64,000 bases of DNA from Prorocentrum cordatum (GCA_963575745.1 CAUYUJ010015723.1:37501-101500), one strand, 5' to 3'; positions 1-11,289 are shown, counted from the first letter of the stretch. Made by a program: numbers and translations. Notes: generated from the sequence alone by a model not told the origin.

Positions 1-242
1 GTAGCGATCTCTTCGGCTTGGGGCGTGCCATATGGTATGGGAGGAGATGCGGGAGTTGGCCTGGCCCGCTGTAGACCCCCCGCCCCCCGAATAATCATAG
101 CTTCGGTCAGCAGATCCACAGTTCCATGGATAGCATGATGCTTGACGTGCGGTGCCCCGCGGATCCCATCTCCCCTGGGTCTGGGATGCTAATTATTTTA
201 TATTTGCATGCTCGATACTCAATGGATTCATTGGTTTTTTCG

Positions 243-1616
243 CCAACCATCCTGTGGTGTTGGGTCCTCGTTTTGAAGAGACAGCGCCCCGCATCACTCC
301 TCTCCTCCTCCCCCTCCTCCCCCCTCCCGTCATCATCATCATAGCACACATCTCACACGCTTCGTGGCCCCATATGGAGCTCCACCGAAGGTCCCAATGG
401 GACCGCCCGCGTGCGTCAAGCACCACCCAGTACAGCGCTTCGTGGCCCCATAGGGAGCTCCACCGAAGGTTCCATTGGAACCGCCCACATGCGTCCCGCA
501 CACCCAGTGCAGCGCTTCGTGGCCCAATAGGGAGCTCCACCGGAGGCCCCAGTGGCACCGCCCGCATGCGTTACGCACCGCCCAGTACAGCGCTTCGTGG
601 CCCCATGAGGAGCTCCACCGACGGCCCCAGTGCCACCGCCCGCATGCGTCACGCACGACCCACCACAGCGTTTCGTGGCCCCATAGGGAGCTCCACCGAC
701 GACCCCAGTGGGGCCGCCCGCATGCGTCACGCACCACCGAGTACTGCGCTTCGTGGCCCCATAAGGAGCTCCACCGAAGGTTCCAGTGAGACCGTTCATG
801 CGTCGCCCCCACCCAATACAAAGGCCCCATATGGACGCCCCACCGAAAGTCCCAGTGGGACCGCCCGCGTGCGCCCCGCACGCCCAGCACAGCGCTTCGC
901 GGCCCCGTAGGGGCCCCCACCGAACGCCCCAGTGGGACTGCCCGCATGACCCCCGCACGCCCAGTACAGCATTTCGTGGCCTCGTAGGAAGCCCCGCCGA
1001 TTCGTGGCCCCATAGAGAGCTCCACCGAAGGCCCCAGTGGCAAATTCCGCATGCGTTTTTCCCCGCCCAGCACAACGTTTCGTGGCCCATTGGGAGCTCC
1101 ACCGAAGGCCCCAGTGGCAAATTCCGTACGCGCCCCCCTCCCCGCCCAGCACAACGTTTCGTGGCCCCATAAGGAGCTCCACCGAAGGCCCCCGTGGCGA
1201 AGTCCGCATGCGTTTCCCCCGCCCAACACAACGTTTCGTGGCCCATGGGGAGCTCCACCGAAGGCCCCAGTGGTAAAGTCCGCATGGGTCCCGCACGCCC
1301 AGTGCAGCGCTTCGTGGCCCATAGGGAGCTTCACCGAAGGCCTCAGTGGCAAAGTCCGCATGCGTCTCGCCCACCCAGCGCAGCGTTCCGCGGCCCAATG
1401 CGGAGCTCCACCGGAGGTCCACGTGGCAAAGTCCGCATTCGCATGCGTCTCCCCCACCCAGCGCATCGCTTCGTGGCCCCATAGGGAGCTCCACCGATTC
1501 GTGGCCCCATAGAGAGCTCCACCGAAGGCCCCAGTGGCAAATTCCGCATGCGCTTCCCCCGCCCAACACAACGTTTCGTGGCCCATTCGGAGCTCCACCG
1601 AAGGCCCTTGTGGCAA
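243..1616 (-). repeat. GSE composite satellite element, copy 1 (3' truncated)
   Basis: The conserved terminus CCAACCATCCTGTGG...TTTTGAAGAGACAG lies at 243-282, followed by a CTC-rich tract (about 300-330). About 17 tandem monomers of roughly 63-80 bp follow, each with the core TTCGTGGCCCCATAGGGAG then CTCCACCGAAGGCCCCAGTGG. The second terminus, expected as ATATGGTTGGGTCC, is absent, so the copy stops inside the array near 1616. Monomers are diverged, and some are shortened or fused (about 1000 and 1495). Open frames run through on both strands because monomers lack stops; they do not look like genes. Confidence 0.85.
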
Positions 1617-2879
1617 CGCGCGCGACGACAATCGCTGCGCCGAAACAGCATCCAACGCTTGACAGGAAGATAACCGACCGAAGACAAATCTTTAGCGGCC
1701 AGGCCTGAATCCTGTAGCGGCGAATTTGGCGGCGCAGTCATGAAGACCTGAGGAGACCTGCGAACGGCCCAGTGCAAAGATGAGCGACAAGTTTCGAGGC
1801 CCAGCTGCAGGACTGGGGGGGGGGGGGCGAATGGGGGCGCCCCGTGCCGGGGAGGCCCCGGCCTGCGACGACGCAGGCGCGATCAATGAGAGAACTGACG
1901 CAACGAGCGACGCAACTGAGTCTGGACCGACCGGCGCAGAGCCGATCAACCCATGAGGCGACGCGCGCAAGTAGCAGCGGGCTCGGCAGCCGCTGGAAGC
2001 TGCCCTGCTGGAGACCCAACTGCGCTTGGCAGGGAGATGGCGAGTGAATGCACTGAAAATCACGGTTGCACGGCCAGGGGGACAAACCGTTACATGTTCG
2101 AGCGCTAAGCTCAACCTGGACTGGGTCGCGGCATCCCCCATCGAGAAGGCGGGGCGCAGCAGCGCCGCGCGGCAGCGCGCGGGCGACGACGACGACGACG
2201 ACGACGCGGGCGCCGTCGAGAGGAAAGCGCGGAGGGGAGGGCGGGCGGTGGCGACGAGCACGACCGAGACCAAAACGACCACCCGTCTGCGAAACAGAAA
2301 AACTTGCGGGACGCCCCAACCACGCCCGAGGCACTACATTGCGCGGCGCGCGCGGTGATACCAGAAGCAGCGTGGAAGAAACGACGACGACGGCGACGAC
2401 GACAACGACGTGGACGAAACGGCAAGACAAAGCCAGGAGAGAGGGCCCGGAGGAGGAAGGTGGGGGCAAGCATTTTTCTCCCGGCACGCTTGCAGTGCTA
2501 AAGCGCACAGGCAGCGCCGCCTGCGCGGAGGAATGTCGAGCCAGCGAAGACGCGCGGGCGGAGTCGTCGAGCCTGGGCGCGGCGCCCTGGAATTCTGCGC
2601 CGCACCATTGCGCAAACGAAGATCGCTGCAACACTACGGCGAAGTCGTCGCGAGATTGGGAGGGGGGAGAAGAGACGAGTGGCGGCGCGGCGAGGGGGGG
2701 CGGTTGGGGAGGGGGGGGGGGACAGTCGCTTTGAAGGCGCCGGCACCTCCCCCCTTCTGCGGCCACTCGGGCTCAGGTTTGCGGCGCTACCCCGGCGCTT
2801 CGAGCCCGGGCGCCGCCGGAGGGGCTGGCCCGAGCGCTCCAGTCGCGCGCCAATGCGCGCGTCGTTCAGGCCCCGCCCG
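1617..2879. other. GC-rich region without recognisable gene
   Basis: It contains a 12-G run near 1815-1826, a GAC microsatellite at about 2187-2207, a CGACGACGG tract near 2380-2410 and a G-rich run near 2700-2722. Open frames exist on both strands but are Arg/Pro/Ala-rich and reflect base composition. No conserved domain is visible. Confidence 0.5.
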
Positions 2880-2924
2880 CCCCCCCCCCCCCCTGTTGCA
2901 GCGGCCGCCCCAGTCTCCTCCGAT

Positions 2925-3915
2925 ATTGCAGTCGTGCCGCAGGAAAGCGATATTATCTCTGCGATTGGTGCGCTGAAATCTGACATTCTCACGACGATTG
3001 AAAACTCTAGTACGAGGACTGACAACCATGAGCTGCCCTTCACGGGCTTCAGGCGCAACGGGTTTCGGCGCCGCAGGAGACGCAAGCTACGGCCACCAGC
3101 GCGCCCGCCCAATCGGGGGAGCGCTTCCAGCAGGTCACAGGCACATCTGTCATGGTCGACGACTCGCAGGGGCCCTGCGACTGCTTTGGCCGCTCTGCCA
3201 CGTCGGAGGCGGGGTCCAAGATGGAGGCTAAGGTCGGCCGTGTCCAGGAGCAGATGTCTGATATCTCTCGCCCTGCGTCAACTGCGGCGAGCTACGAGAA
3301 TGGTCGCAGTCGGAAGCGACCTTTTAATGGGTGGGTAAATGGTAGTTTTCCGGGGTCCAATTACCAGCCGCCCGAGAGTGACCAACGCAACCCACGCAGG
3401 ATTTGGATCGGAGGCTGGCCGCGAGAAGTGTTATCGCAGCATAGAAAGGAGCACTGGCACTGGTCCAAGACACAAGAACCGCAAGAGCTTATAGCTGATG
3501 CTCAGCCCTCTTTTCAACGAGCGAGCCGTTCATATTCAGTGGTATTCAAAGCGGAGGATGCCGCCGGCCGTTGCAAGAAGTGGACCTTCACTCGCCGTCC
3601 ACGTGGACTGATTATCGCGAAAGGTCTATGTATGTTCCGATTCATGTTCGTGGTGATATCCCTCTGCCTGCTCGTCTGAAGATGACCGCCGTCGTGCCTC
3701 TGGGAGCCGATGAAGGCGAAGCTGAGTGGCACAGGCGTATAGGATGGCAAGTTACGCACTGCTTGCTCTGGGCATGGTTCAGGACGGTTCCAGACATCGA
3801 CAGAGAACGATTCTTGGGCGTTCTTCGCGCCGCAGACGGAGGACAGCCAGCTCGCGATTGCGCCGAATCGGGAGGAGCTGTATCCATGGAAAATCAGCAA
3901 CGCGGAGATTGATTT
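2925..3915 (+). pseudogene. LINE-A ORF1 remnant (RRM-like)
   Basis: Three frames must be joined. The first (about 2925-3020) reads a plausible helical segment with IISAIGALKSDILTTIE. From 3152 to 3679 an open frame contains RRIWIGGWPREV, which resembles the RNP2 strand of an RRM, and later YSVVFKAEDAAGRCK, a position like RNP1. RRM-bearing ORF1 proteins are known from several LINE clades. After 3570 the signal moves to another frame (VRGDIPLPARLKM). Assignment as ORF1 rests on the motif pair and on the endonuclease immediately downstream. Confidence 0.5.
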
Positions 3916-4149
3916 AATCATTGATGTTGCGACGAACAGAAAGCCCTACACCAAGGAGGGGGCTGGGCGGAACCACAGGGCGTCGACAGGCCACCACGCG
4001 ATGCAGATGGGAGGCGGGAGCGACATCTCGAGCGATGAACGCGGCCCAACTGCTGGTTGTGAGGCGGCTTCTTGTTGCGCCACCAGTTGTGCCGTCAATT
4101 CGCGCAGCACCGAGTGATATGCCTTGCCGGGAGTCTGAGTTCCCTTTTT

Positions 4150-4328
4150 GTCCCCCTTCCCCCTTATTGCTGTGCTCTTGGAATGCTGGGGGCATGCTAA
4201 TGTCGGTTCGCTCTACTCGTCGGGGTCGCGCTGCGAAGAAGATGAGTCTGTTTGAGCGTCTCTGTCGTGCTCTGGATACTGTTGCCACCCAGGAAAACCA
4301 ATGGTCCCATATCTCTCTCTCTCTCTCA

Positions 4329-4372
<44 letters not shown>

Positions 4373-4387
4373 GTCTCTGTCTCTCTG

Positions 4388-4420
<33 letters not shown>

Positions 4421-4736
4421 TTCTTTGTCTCTCTTTCTCTATCTGCCGATCCCCATTCGCGCAATTGGTGGTTCTTTCTTTCCTGAATGCTGGGGCCGGT
4501 GGCGTGACCGTAGCACTCAGCAAGAGGTTTGCCGCGTTTCTCATTCGCAGATCGATCGCCGTTCTCTGATGCCAGGTCGGGTGCTATTGACCGCGATGGT
4601 GGGGCAGCATGGCCAATGCAATATCGACAGCGTGCATGCGCCGAACACATCCGACCACTTCAGTACATACGTGTCCGCGCTGCGCCTGATCCGACGCGAG
4701 GCCCTCATTTCAGCGGAGCACTTCAAGTTGTCCTAG
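4150..4736 (+). pseudogene. LINE-A AP-endonuclease remnant
   Basis: The frame reads CSWNAGGMLMSV near 4170-4206, then KKMSLFERLCRALDTVATQE near 4235-4295. This matches the N-terminal SWNAGG...F-LQE-TH layout of APE-type LINE endonucleases; the expected QETH is QEN here. A pure TC/TTTC microsatellite (4303-4441) follows, after which PGRVLLTAMVGQHGQCNI and SVHAPN (about 4575-4650) look like the following beta strand and loop. The C-terminal catalytic Asp/His region is not seen. Non-functional. Confidence 0.65.
4303..4441. repeat. (TC)n / (TTTC)n microsatellite inside an endonuclease remnant
   Basis: Almost uninterrupted CT dinucleotides with occasional TTT and GT steps. It separates the two halves of the LINE-A endonuclease similarity. 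Confidence 0.95.
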
Positions 4737-4903
4737 GCGGCTGAAGCTGGGGACCGTCGCCACTCGCAGGCTTTCCCTAGCGCGTTCCCTGACCTGATCG
4801 AGCTCTACCAAGACGCGGGCGCCCGCAGAGCCCTGGTGGACAATATGATTGGCCACGCTGCTAATTCAGACAGGATCTACGGCTCGGTGCCCAGTGTTAT
4901 TTA

Positions 4904-5275
4904 ATCGCTTCGCTCATTCCGCCGGCTCTGGAGCCGTCTTTAGGGCCTCTTGGGGGCCTCTTGGGGACATCCTTGGGAGTCTCTTGGGGCTCCCTGTCGG
5001 CGTATTGGGGGCCCCTGCAGCCTCTTGGGGGGCTCTGGGGACCTCTTGGGTCAGGGGGCGGGCAGTCGATTGCGCCCCTCCCCTCGGAGGCCACGATCCT
5101 CGCGAGGGGTGTCGAAAAATTGCCGGGTCTGGCAGCTGATCCGAGTGTCCCGGGGGTGTCCCGGGGCACTTTTCGCCCCTGGGCCCCAGGGGCGACCCCG
5201 CGCGCGCGAATTAGAAGATTGTTAACCAGTTACCGGAGATCTTAGCACGCCCTTGGCCCGTTGGGCCTGCGAATT
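4904..5275 (+). repeat. 10-bp-array composite repeat, copy 1
   Basis: Head ATCGCTTCGCTCATTCC (4904-4920), then a degenerate array of 10-11 bp units (CCTCTTGGGG, about 4945-5055). The tail (5181-5275) carries CCCCAGGGGCGACC, CGCGCGCGCGAA, GTTACCGGAGATCT and GGCCCGTTGGGCC. The same head-array-tail order recurs at 23993-24826. This copy sits within LINE-A, between endonuclease and RT remnants. Confidence 0.75.
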
Positions 5276-5469
5276 CTTGCTGGCGCGACGATCTCAACGG
5301 CGACGATTCGACGCCTTCTGACTATATGCATCTGCTGCTACCTCTTTTTATGTACCGGATAAGTCCGAGACAGCAAGAACATTTCGTTTCGGCTGGCCAA
5401 GGCCCCCGGTTTCGCTGAGGAGCTGGACAGGCTCCTGCTTGCCCCGCCGCCGTCGGCGGCAACTGGTGA

Positions 5470-7140
5470 GCGCTTGGCATGGATCGAGGCCCGCGCGCAT
5501 TATGCAGCTGATTGGGCTCGCCGACGGATTAATTTTCGCGTTGCCAGCACGCGTGAGGAGTGCCATCATTGGTCTACTGTAGCTATTCGTGGCCTGGGGT
5601 TACAAAGCGTCAAGAGATTGGATCGGGCCCTCCCCCAGCGCCCCAGGCTGTCTGATTACATCGGCGACGCTACTCTGGAATGTGATGATATTTCTGCGCT
5701 CTGCCAGCGCGCGCAAGAACTGCATTTTAAGATCCTGGACGCTGATACCCAGGAACTTGAGAACGACCCCCCCCCCCCCGAGGATTTCCAGAGGAGGAAG
5801 GAGGACAATAATATTGAACGTCGTCGTACCTTTTGGCAACAGCTTCGCGGTCGCACGTGGCTTCGATGAGTGGTGGATGAAAATGCCCAACCATACCCCG
5901 CCCCCGAAGCGTCCACCGAGGCTCTGAGTCTCCACTGGGGAGAGGCCTTCTGCGAGTTGCAGGAAGACTGCTCTAAGTGGCCCGAACGCTTCTCTTTCGC
6001 CCGGCAGGTGCCCTTCGGAACCAACGCTCCTCGACAAGTGGACCATGCGACCGAGTTCTGCAGTCTGGGTTTTGTCAGGACATGATCCAGGAGGAATTCA
6101 TCACCTTTTTGGGAGACGTGCTTGCAGTTCTCATGGTCTTTACTCCCAAAGGAGACTCTCATCACGACGTAGGAAACAAAGTTTCCAGGGCGCCTGGGAA
6201 CATTCGTCCACTTTCCATGACCAACACAGATGCGAAGCTGTTGAGCGCCTGAGCGCGCCGCCCACTGAGTGAACTTGCCCAGCTAGTGGTTTCACCCGGT
6301 TTCTCTGGTCGCAGTGTGACTGCGCATATCGCCCGTGCGGAGGCGCGGGCGCTCTCCGAACATGTGCTCGGCAATGAGGGTACCTCGCTGGTCCTGGCGG
6401 ACAACTCTGCCGCCTTCCCCTCTTGTCTTGGAGGCCGTGGGGGTGCCGAGCTGCATCGTCTCATTATACCATTTGTTCTATTATGATAACTCCTCTCTGA
6501 TTGCGATTATGGTACAGGTTTATGGTTCGATTGCGATTGCACGGGGGAAGCGGCAAAGGGGGCCTGGCCTCGATGGTGCCATTCTGTCTTGGGGCGGCTC
6601 CATTGCAGGTGTATGCCTGTAAGTGTTGCTGTTGTTTTTTTGGGGGGCTCTGCATATTACATTGGAGTATGTTGGTGACTGTCTATATGGTCTTCGTCAG
6701 ACGGCTACCCACGTAGGCAAGCTTGGTCAGGCCATCCGTATTCTTGCAGGCGCTGTTGGCTTCGGCCTGAACGTCCACAAGTGTGCGGTGTTAGTGAGCC
6801 CGGGGATGTTTCAAGCGAGGCTGAGAAGCTTTCTTGTCGACACTTACCTGAGCTTACCAACATTCAGATTGTCATGGCGTGTACATACCTTGGCATGATG
6901 ATTGGCCGCTGGGCGCCTGACTGCTACTGGAGCAAGCCCGTTGCGAAGTCTGCCCCGCGAGTGCGAGAGGCGCGGCAGGCTGGACTCACACTCGCCAAGA
7001 ATATGGACATTCCACGCGCTGTGCCTGAGCATGCTGTCGTTTTTCATGCAGTTCGCCCCCCTCGAGCTCTCGGTCACTTCCGCTTATGAGAACGCGTTGC
7101 AGCTTCTCGTGGTTGGCCCGATATTTTGTTGTTTACTATG
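5470..7140 (+). pseudogene. LINE-A linker and reverse transcriptase remnant
   Basis: From 5474 an open frame of 131 codons looks like the charged linker between endonuclease and RT. RT similarity begins with VFTPKGD and RAPGNIRPLSMTNTDAK (about 6136-6240), the LPK...RPL region. Motif A reads LVLADNSAAFPS with its Asp codon at 6400-6402. The catalytic box reads EYVGDC near 6665-6682 where Y/FADD is expected, so the first Asp is Gly (GAT to GGT by one transition). GFGLNVHKC and TYLGMMIG follow as motif D and the downstream region. At least four frame changes are required. Confidence 0.75.
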
Positions 7141-7780
7141 AGATGTTGACGAACATGAGTTATCCCGGGTCCCGTGGCCAGTTCAAGAATTTGGAGGTGG
7201 TTCCTCGGGTGACGAAAATTAGAATGATCTCGAGACATTCGGAGATTTTGGAGTGTCTTGAAGAGTTGGAAAGTACTTTCAAGAGTGACGAGGCATGCAT
7301 GGCACGTGCCGTGTGAAGCTGGGCGTGCTGGAGCTTTGCGCCTGATCTTCTTTGCGCGTTCCGGTGTGTGAGAGGAGCACCCAATGCTTCGCCGGAGGGT
7401 ATTCTTGTGGATGGAAAGACTTTCCAAGCTGCAGCGTGTCGTTTGCTGGCGTCCTCGGCAGAGTTTGCACGCGATGGGTCAGAGGATTTACTCTTACGGA
7501 TGAGGAGGTGGATGGGGGATGTTCCTGATCCTGATGTTTGCCAGGTTGCTAAAGCCGTTCGTTTTGTGATCATAAGAACGGGACTTTATGTTGGCCTTTC
7601 TTTGTTGCGCGTTCTTGCTCGTGGTACGAATACCTCTGCCAGATTCCATACCCCATATCATTGTTGTCTCTTCTGATGTTGCTCCGACTCCCACGTTCCC
7701 CAACTTGCTGACTTCGATGCTATTGCTCACTATGCCCGTTGTTCTCGATTCTGTTGGTCGTGTGAGCATTAGCTAGGCGT
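7141..7780 (+). pseudogene. LINE-A C-terminal tail, degenerate
   Basis: Short, non-overlapping open frames continue from the post-RT segment (QFAPLELSVTSAYENALQLL ends near 7120). The region keeps the base composition of LINE-A rather than of the GC-rich flanks, but no zinc knuckle or RNase H motif is recognised. The 3' boundary is a guess. Confidence 0.3.
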
Positions 7781-8265
7781 CTTGATGCCTCCTTTCTCTG
7801 AGGACCCTCCTCCCTGGCTTTTTCTCCCTTCTCCCGACTGAAGAAAGGCCCCGCTCGGTGCTGCTGATCATTGCTGCTCTAAGTGATGCTTATGTGTTCG
7901 CACACAACTGCCGCCGTCACCAGCTGCTGGCAGTGCTTCTCAGCAGATCCACGCCGCACTCCGAGCCACTGCCCTCCGCCATCGATCGTTCGCTGAAGCC
8001 TGGCGGATTGAGAGGAGTCCGCGTTCTGTTTGTGTCAGCGTGAGGCGGGCGGTGACTCTTTGGTGCACGGCCGGCCTCTGCTAAGCGCAGGCTCGGGCAT
8101 GTCCCAGCGTGCCCTGTTTTCCGTGTTTTGTAACTGTGGAGGTGCACGCTTTGCTTTGACGGGGTCGGTGGATTTGAACCCTCAGGAACAGAGGGCTGCT
8201 TTGGGCATGGCCACAACCACCTTTGACAGTAAACCTACGTACATTCCCCCGAGGGTTTTTCCCAA
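7781..8265. other. Intergenic stretch before GSE copy 2
   Basis: No gene, repeat unit or structural RNA is recognised. A GATTTGAACCC motif near 8170 was checked as a tRNA T-arm and rejected. Confidence 0.4.
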
Positions 8266-8270
8266 CCATC

Positions 8271-10042
8271 CTGTGGTGTTGGGTCCTCGTTTTGAAGAGA
8301 CAGCGCCCCGCGTTCCTTCCTTCCCGCTGCCCCCTCCCTCCTCCCATCTTCATCATCATCGTCATCACCCATTTCGGCACACCCCTCACACGTTTCGTGG
8401 CCCCATAGGGAGCTCCACCGAAGGTCCCAGTGGGTGTGCCCGCATGCGTCCCGCACACCCATTTCGGCACACCCCTCACACGTTTCGTGGCCCCATAGGG
8501 AGGCTCCACCGAAGGTCCCAGTGGGTGTGCCCGCATGCGTCCCGCACACACATTTCGGCACACCCCTCACACGTTTCGTGCACACCCTCACAAGGTTCCG
8601 TGGCCCCATAGGGAGCTCCACCGAAGGTCCCAGTGGGTGTGCCCGCATGCGTCCCGCACACCCATTTCGGCACACCCCTCACACGTTTCGTGGCCCCATA
8701 GGGAGCTCCACCGAAGGTCCCAGTGGGTGTGCCCGCATGCGTCCCGCACACCCATTTCGGCACACCCCTCACACGTTTCGTGGCCCCATAGGGAGCTCCA
8801 CCGAAGGTCCCAGTGGGTGTGCCCGCATGCGTCCCGCACACCCATTTCGGCACACCCCTCACACGTTTCGTGGCCCCATAGGGAGCTCCACCGAAGGCCC
8901 CAGTGGCTGTGCCCGCATGCGTCCCGCACACCCATTTCGGCACACCCCTCACACGTTTCGTGGCCCCATAGGGAGCTCCACCGAAGGTCCCAGTGGGTGT
9001 GCCCGCATGCGTCCCGCACACCCATTTCGGCACACCCCTCACACGTTTCGTGGCCCCATAGGGAGCTCCACCGAAGGTCCCAGTGGGTGTGCCCGCATGC
9101 GTCCCGCACACCCATTTCGGCACACCCTCACACGTTTCGTGCCCCATAGGGAGCTCCACCGAAGGTCCCAGTGGGTGTGCCCGCATGCGTCCCGCACACC
9201 CATTTCGGCACACCCTTCACACGTTTCGTGGCCCATAGGGAGCTCCACCGAAGGTCCCAGTGGGTGTGCCCGCATGCGTCCCGCACACCCATTTGGCACA
9301 CCCCTCACACGTTCCCCGGGAGCTCCACCGAAGCCCCCCGCATGCGTCCCGGCAGCTCCCCATAGGGAGCTCCACCGAAGGTCCCAGTGGGTGTGCCCGC
9401 ATGCGTCCCGTCGTCTCTCTGCCCAGCGGCAAGAGCCTTGCCCGCTATCAGCCAGCCAGCTAGCTCTTTTTGCTCCGCGCAGTGGACGACCCGCGCGCGT
9501 CGCTGGGACCCCTCCGGGGCGACCTGCGCGCGTCGCGGGGACTCCGCGCTGCGCTGCGCCCGCAACCTTGGACTTTTGAGTGCGCGGGCAAAGAGGGAGT
9601 AAAGGAAGGGGAGGAAGCGGGCGCGATCCTCGCCGGTGGGCGCGCCGACATTGGCGTCGCGGCGCGCGGGCGATGCCGTCGGGGAGTCCCGGGGAAGCTC
9701 CTTGCGGCGGCCACGCCCAGCGTCACGAGTACTCAGAGGCAGACATTGTCAAACTATTGACATTCATACACAATTGCGCCACGCTTTGTCATATTCGCAT
9801 TCATGCACGTAGACTCGTTCGCACGCAGATTCATTCACAGTCAGACGCACGCGCGCAGATTCACCCGCGCTCAGTCTCCCTACGTACTCAGATCAATCGT
9901 TTTCGTTCGCGTTGTGTACCACGCCACTCATGTCGGCACACCCCTAGCACGGTTCGTTGCCTCATAGGGATCGCCACCGAAAAAGTGAATCACTATTGCG
10001 GTACTCACACCTGTATATGGTTGGGTCCCTCGTCAGGCTAAT
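8271..10042 (-). repeat. GSE composite satellite element, copy 2 (interrupted)
   Basis: Terminus CCCAACCATCCTGTGGTG starts at 8271, preceded by TTTTT. About 12 monomers follow to 9410, most exactly 90 bp and nearly identical between 8641 and 9120, which makes this the most homogeneous array in the window. A 518-bp unrelated stretch (9411-9928) separates it from a final partial monomer (9929-9985) and the other terminus, ATATGGTTGGGTCCCTCG then TCAGGCTAAT (10015-10042). Confidence 0.85.
9411..9928. other. Non-satellite segment inside GSE copy 2
   Basis: The first half is GC-rich with a repeated GCGCGCGTCG motif (9494-9500 and 9527-9535). The second half (about 9780-9900) is a degenerate array around CGCAGATTCA(T/C)TC resembling the ACTC/GAGT arrays at 23137 and 63036. 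It is either an insertion or the boundary between two truncated GSE copies. Confidence 0.45.
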
Positions 10043-10139
10043 TTTTAAGGTGCCTGCACTTCCCTCCGTTGCAGTTGCTATCGCTAGCGCTTTCCCTGGC
10101 ATCTGGAGGCGCGAGCGTGGAGCTCAAACAAAAAAATCC

Positions 10140-10940
10140 TCCTGTGCCGCAGCCTTGCTCAGTTCGCTACTGGGTGTGGACGCCTTGCACGTTTGCTTCC
10201 GCGTTCAAGCCATCTCGTCTGCGCCTCAGGCTGTATGCGTTTCCTCCTCCTCCTCCTCCTCCTCCTCCTCCTCCTCCTCCTCCTCCTCCTCCCCCTCCTC
10301 CCTCTCCTTCCCCTCTTTCTCCTCCTCCTCTTCCTCCTCATCATCCTCCTCCTGCTGCTCCTCCTCTTCCTGCTCCTTTCTCCTCCTTATGTGATGCAGC
10401 CTTGCTCGGTTTGGCACTCGGAGGCGATGTTTCGTGCGTTTGCATCCGTGTTCCTGCCACCTCGGTTGCGCCTCAGGCAGCATGCGTTTCCTCCGCTTCC
10501 TCCTCCTCCTCCGCCGCCTCTTTCTCCTCCTCTTCCTCCTTTTCCTCCTCCTCCTCTTCCTCCTCATCATCCTCCTCCTCCTCACCCCCCCCCCCCTCTC
10601 CCCCTCCTCGTCCAACTCCCCCCTCCGTCTCCGCCTCCCTCCTCCTCATCTTCCTTCTCATCATCCTCCTGTGCTGCAGCCTTGCTCGGTTGATGCTGGT
10701 TGTGGATGCCTCGTACGTTTGCCTCCGCGCTCCTGCCACTTCGGTTGCGCCTCAGGCTGCAGGCGCTTCCTCCTTCCCTTCTCCTCCTCCTCCTCCTCCT
10801 CCTCCTCCTCCTCTGCTCCTCCTCCTCTTCCGCCTCCCTCTCCTCCTCCTCCCCCTCCTCCTCCCCTCCTCCTCCTCCTCCTCCTTCTCCTCCTCCCTCC
10901 TCCTCCTCCTCCTCCTCCTCCTCCTCCTCCTCCTTAGCGC
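10140..10940 (+). repeat. Modular tandem array: about 110-bp unit plus CCT microsatellite, three copies
   Basis: Three modules begin near 10140, 10394 and 10670. Each has GCAGCCTTGCTC(G/A)GTT, then GTTTGC(A/T)TCCG, then GCGCCTCAGGC and GC(A/G)TGCGTTTCCTCC, followed by 120-180 bp of CCT/CTC repeat. Module spacing is about 255-275 bp. The non-microsatellite parts are about 75-80% alike by eye. Long Ser/Pro/Leu frames across it are microsatellite artefacts. Confidence 0.85.
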
Positions 10941-11289
10941 TGGGCACATTCGTTTTAACAAACGGCAGAAGTTTCACGGATTCCCATTGTCAACGTACCA
11001 GAAATTGCGTTTTATATTGTTTATGCGGGTACAACAGTTATGTTGATACGCTGTGTCGAAGTCCAAAACGGCGTAATGCCACGATTCTGGATCGTCAAGA
11101 CGCAGCAGTCAGGTTGATCCGTGGTGTTGAAATCCCGGGAACAATGCTTAGGGATGCTTCACGATCTTCAAACGGATGTCTTCCAACGAGGCAGTCTTTT
11201 CAATGGACATGAACCTTTGTAGGCGCCTATGAAGAGGGAGCTTGGAGGGAGGGTTACTTCCAACATCGCTGATGACTCTTGGGTTTGCA

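Larger units (their letters stand above)
2880..7780 (+). mobile_element. LINE-A: degenerate non-LTR retrotransposon
   Basis: Remnants in element order on one strand: an ORF1 with an RRM-like segment (about 2925-3915), an AP-endonuclease-like start CSWNAGG (about 4170), a linker, an RT (about 6080-7140) and a C-terminal tail. Reading needs many frame changes. The element is broken by a TC microsatellite inside the endonuclease (4303-4441) and by a 10-bp-array composite repeat (4904-5275). The 5' end is set roughly, next to a run of C at about 2878-2893; the 3' end is not defined. This is a dead copy of a cellular retrotransposon. Confidence 0.75.

Noticed and set aside
8130-8190. Possible tRNA (GATTTGAACCC, T-arm-like on the minus strand)
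   Set aside because: The bases around it do not form a five-pair T stem, and no anticodon arm or acceptor stem can be built.
8641-9300. CRISPR-like array
   Set aside because: The 90-bp units are contiguous tandem monomers without unique spacers, in a eukaryotic setting with no cas genes.
10069-11046. Pro/Ser/Leu-rich frames of up to 325 codons
   Set aside because: They are translations of CCT microsatellites in alternative phases.
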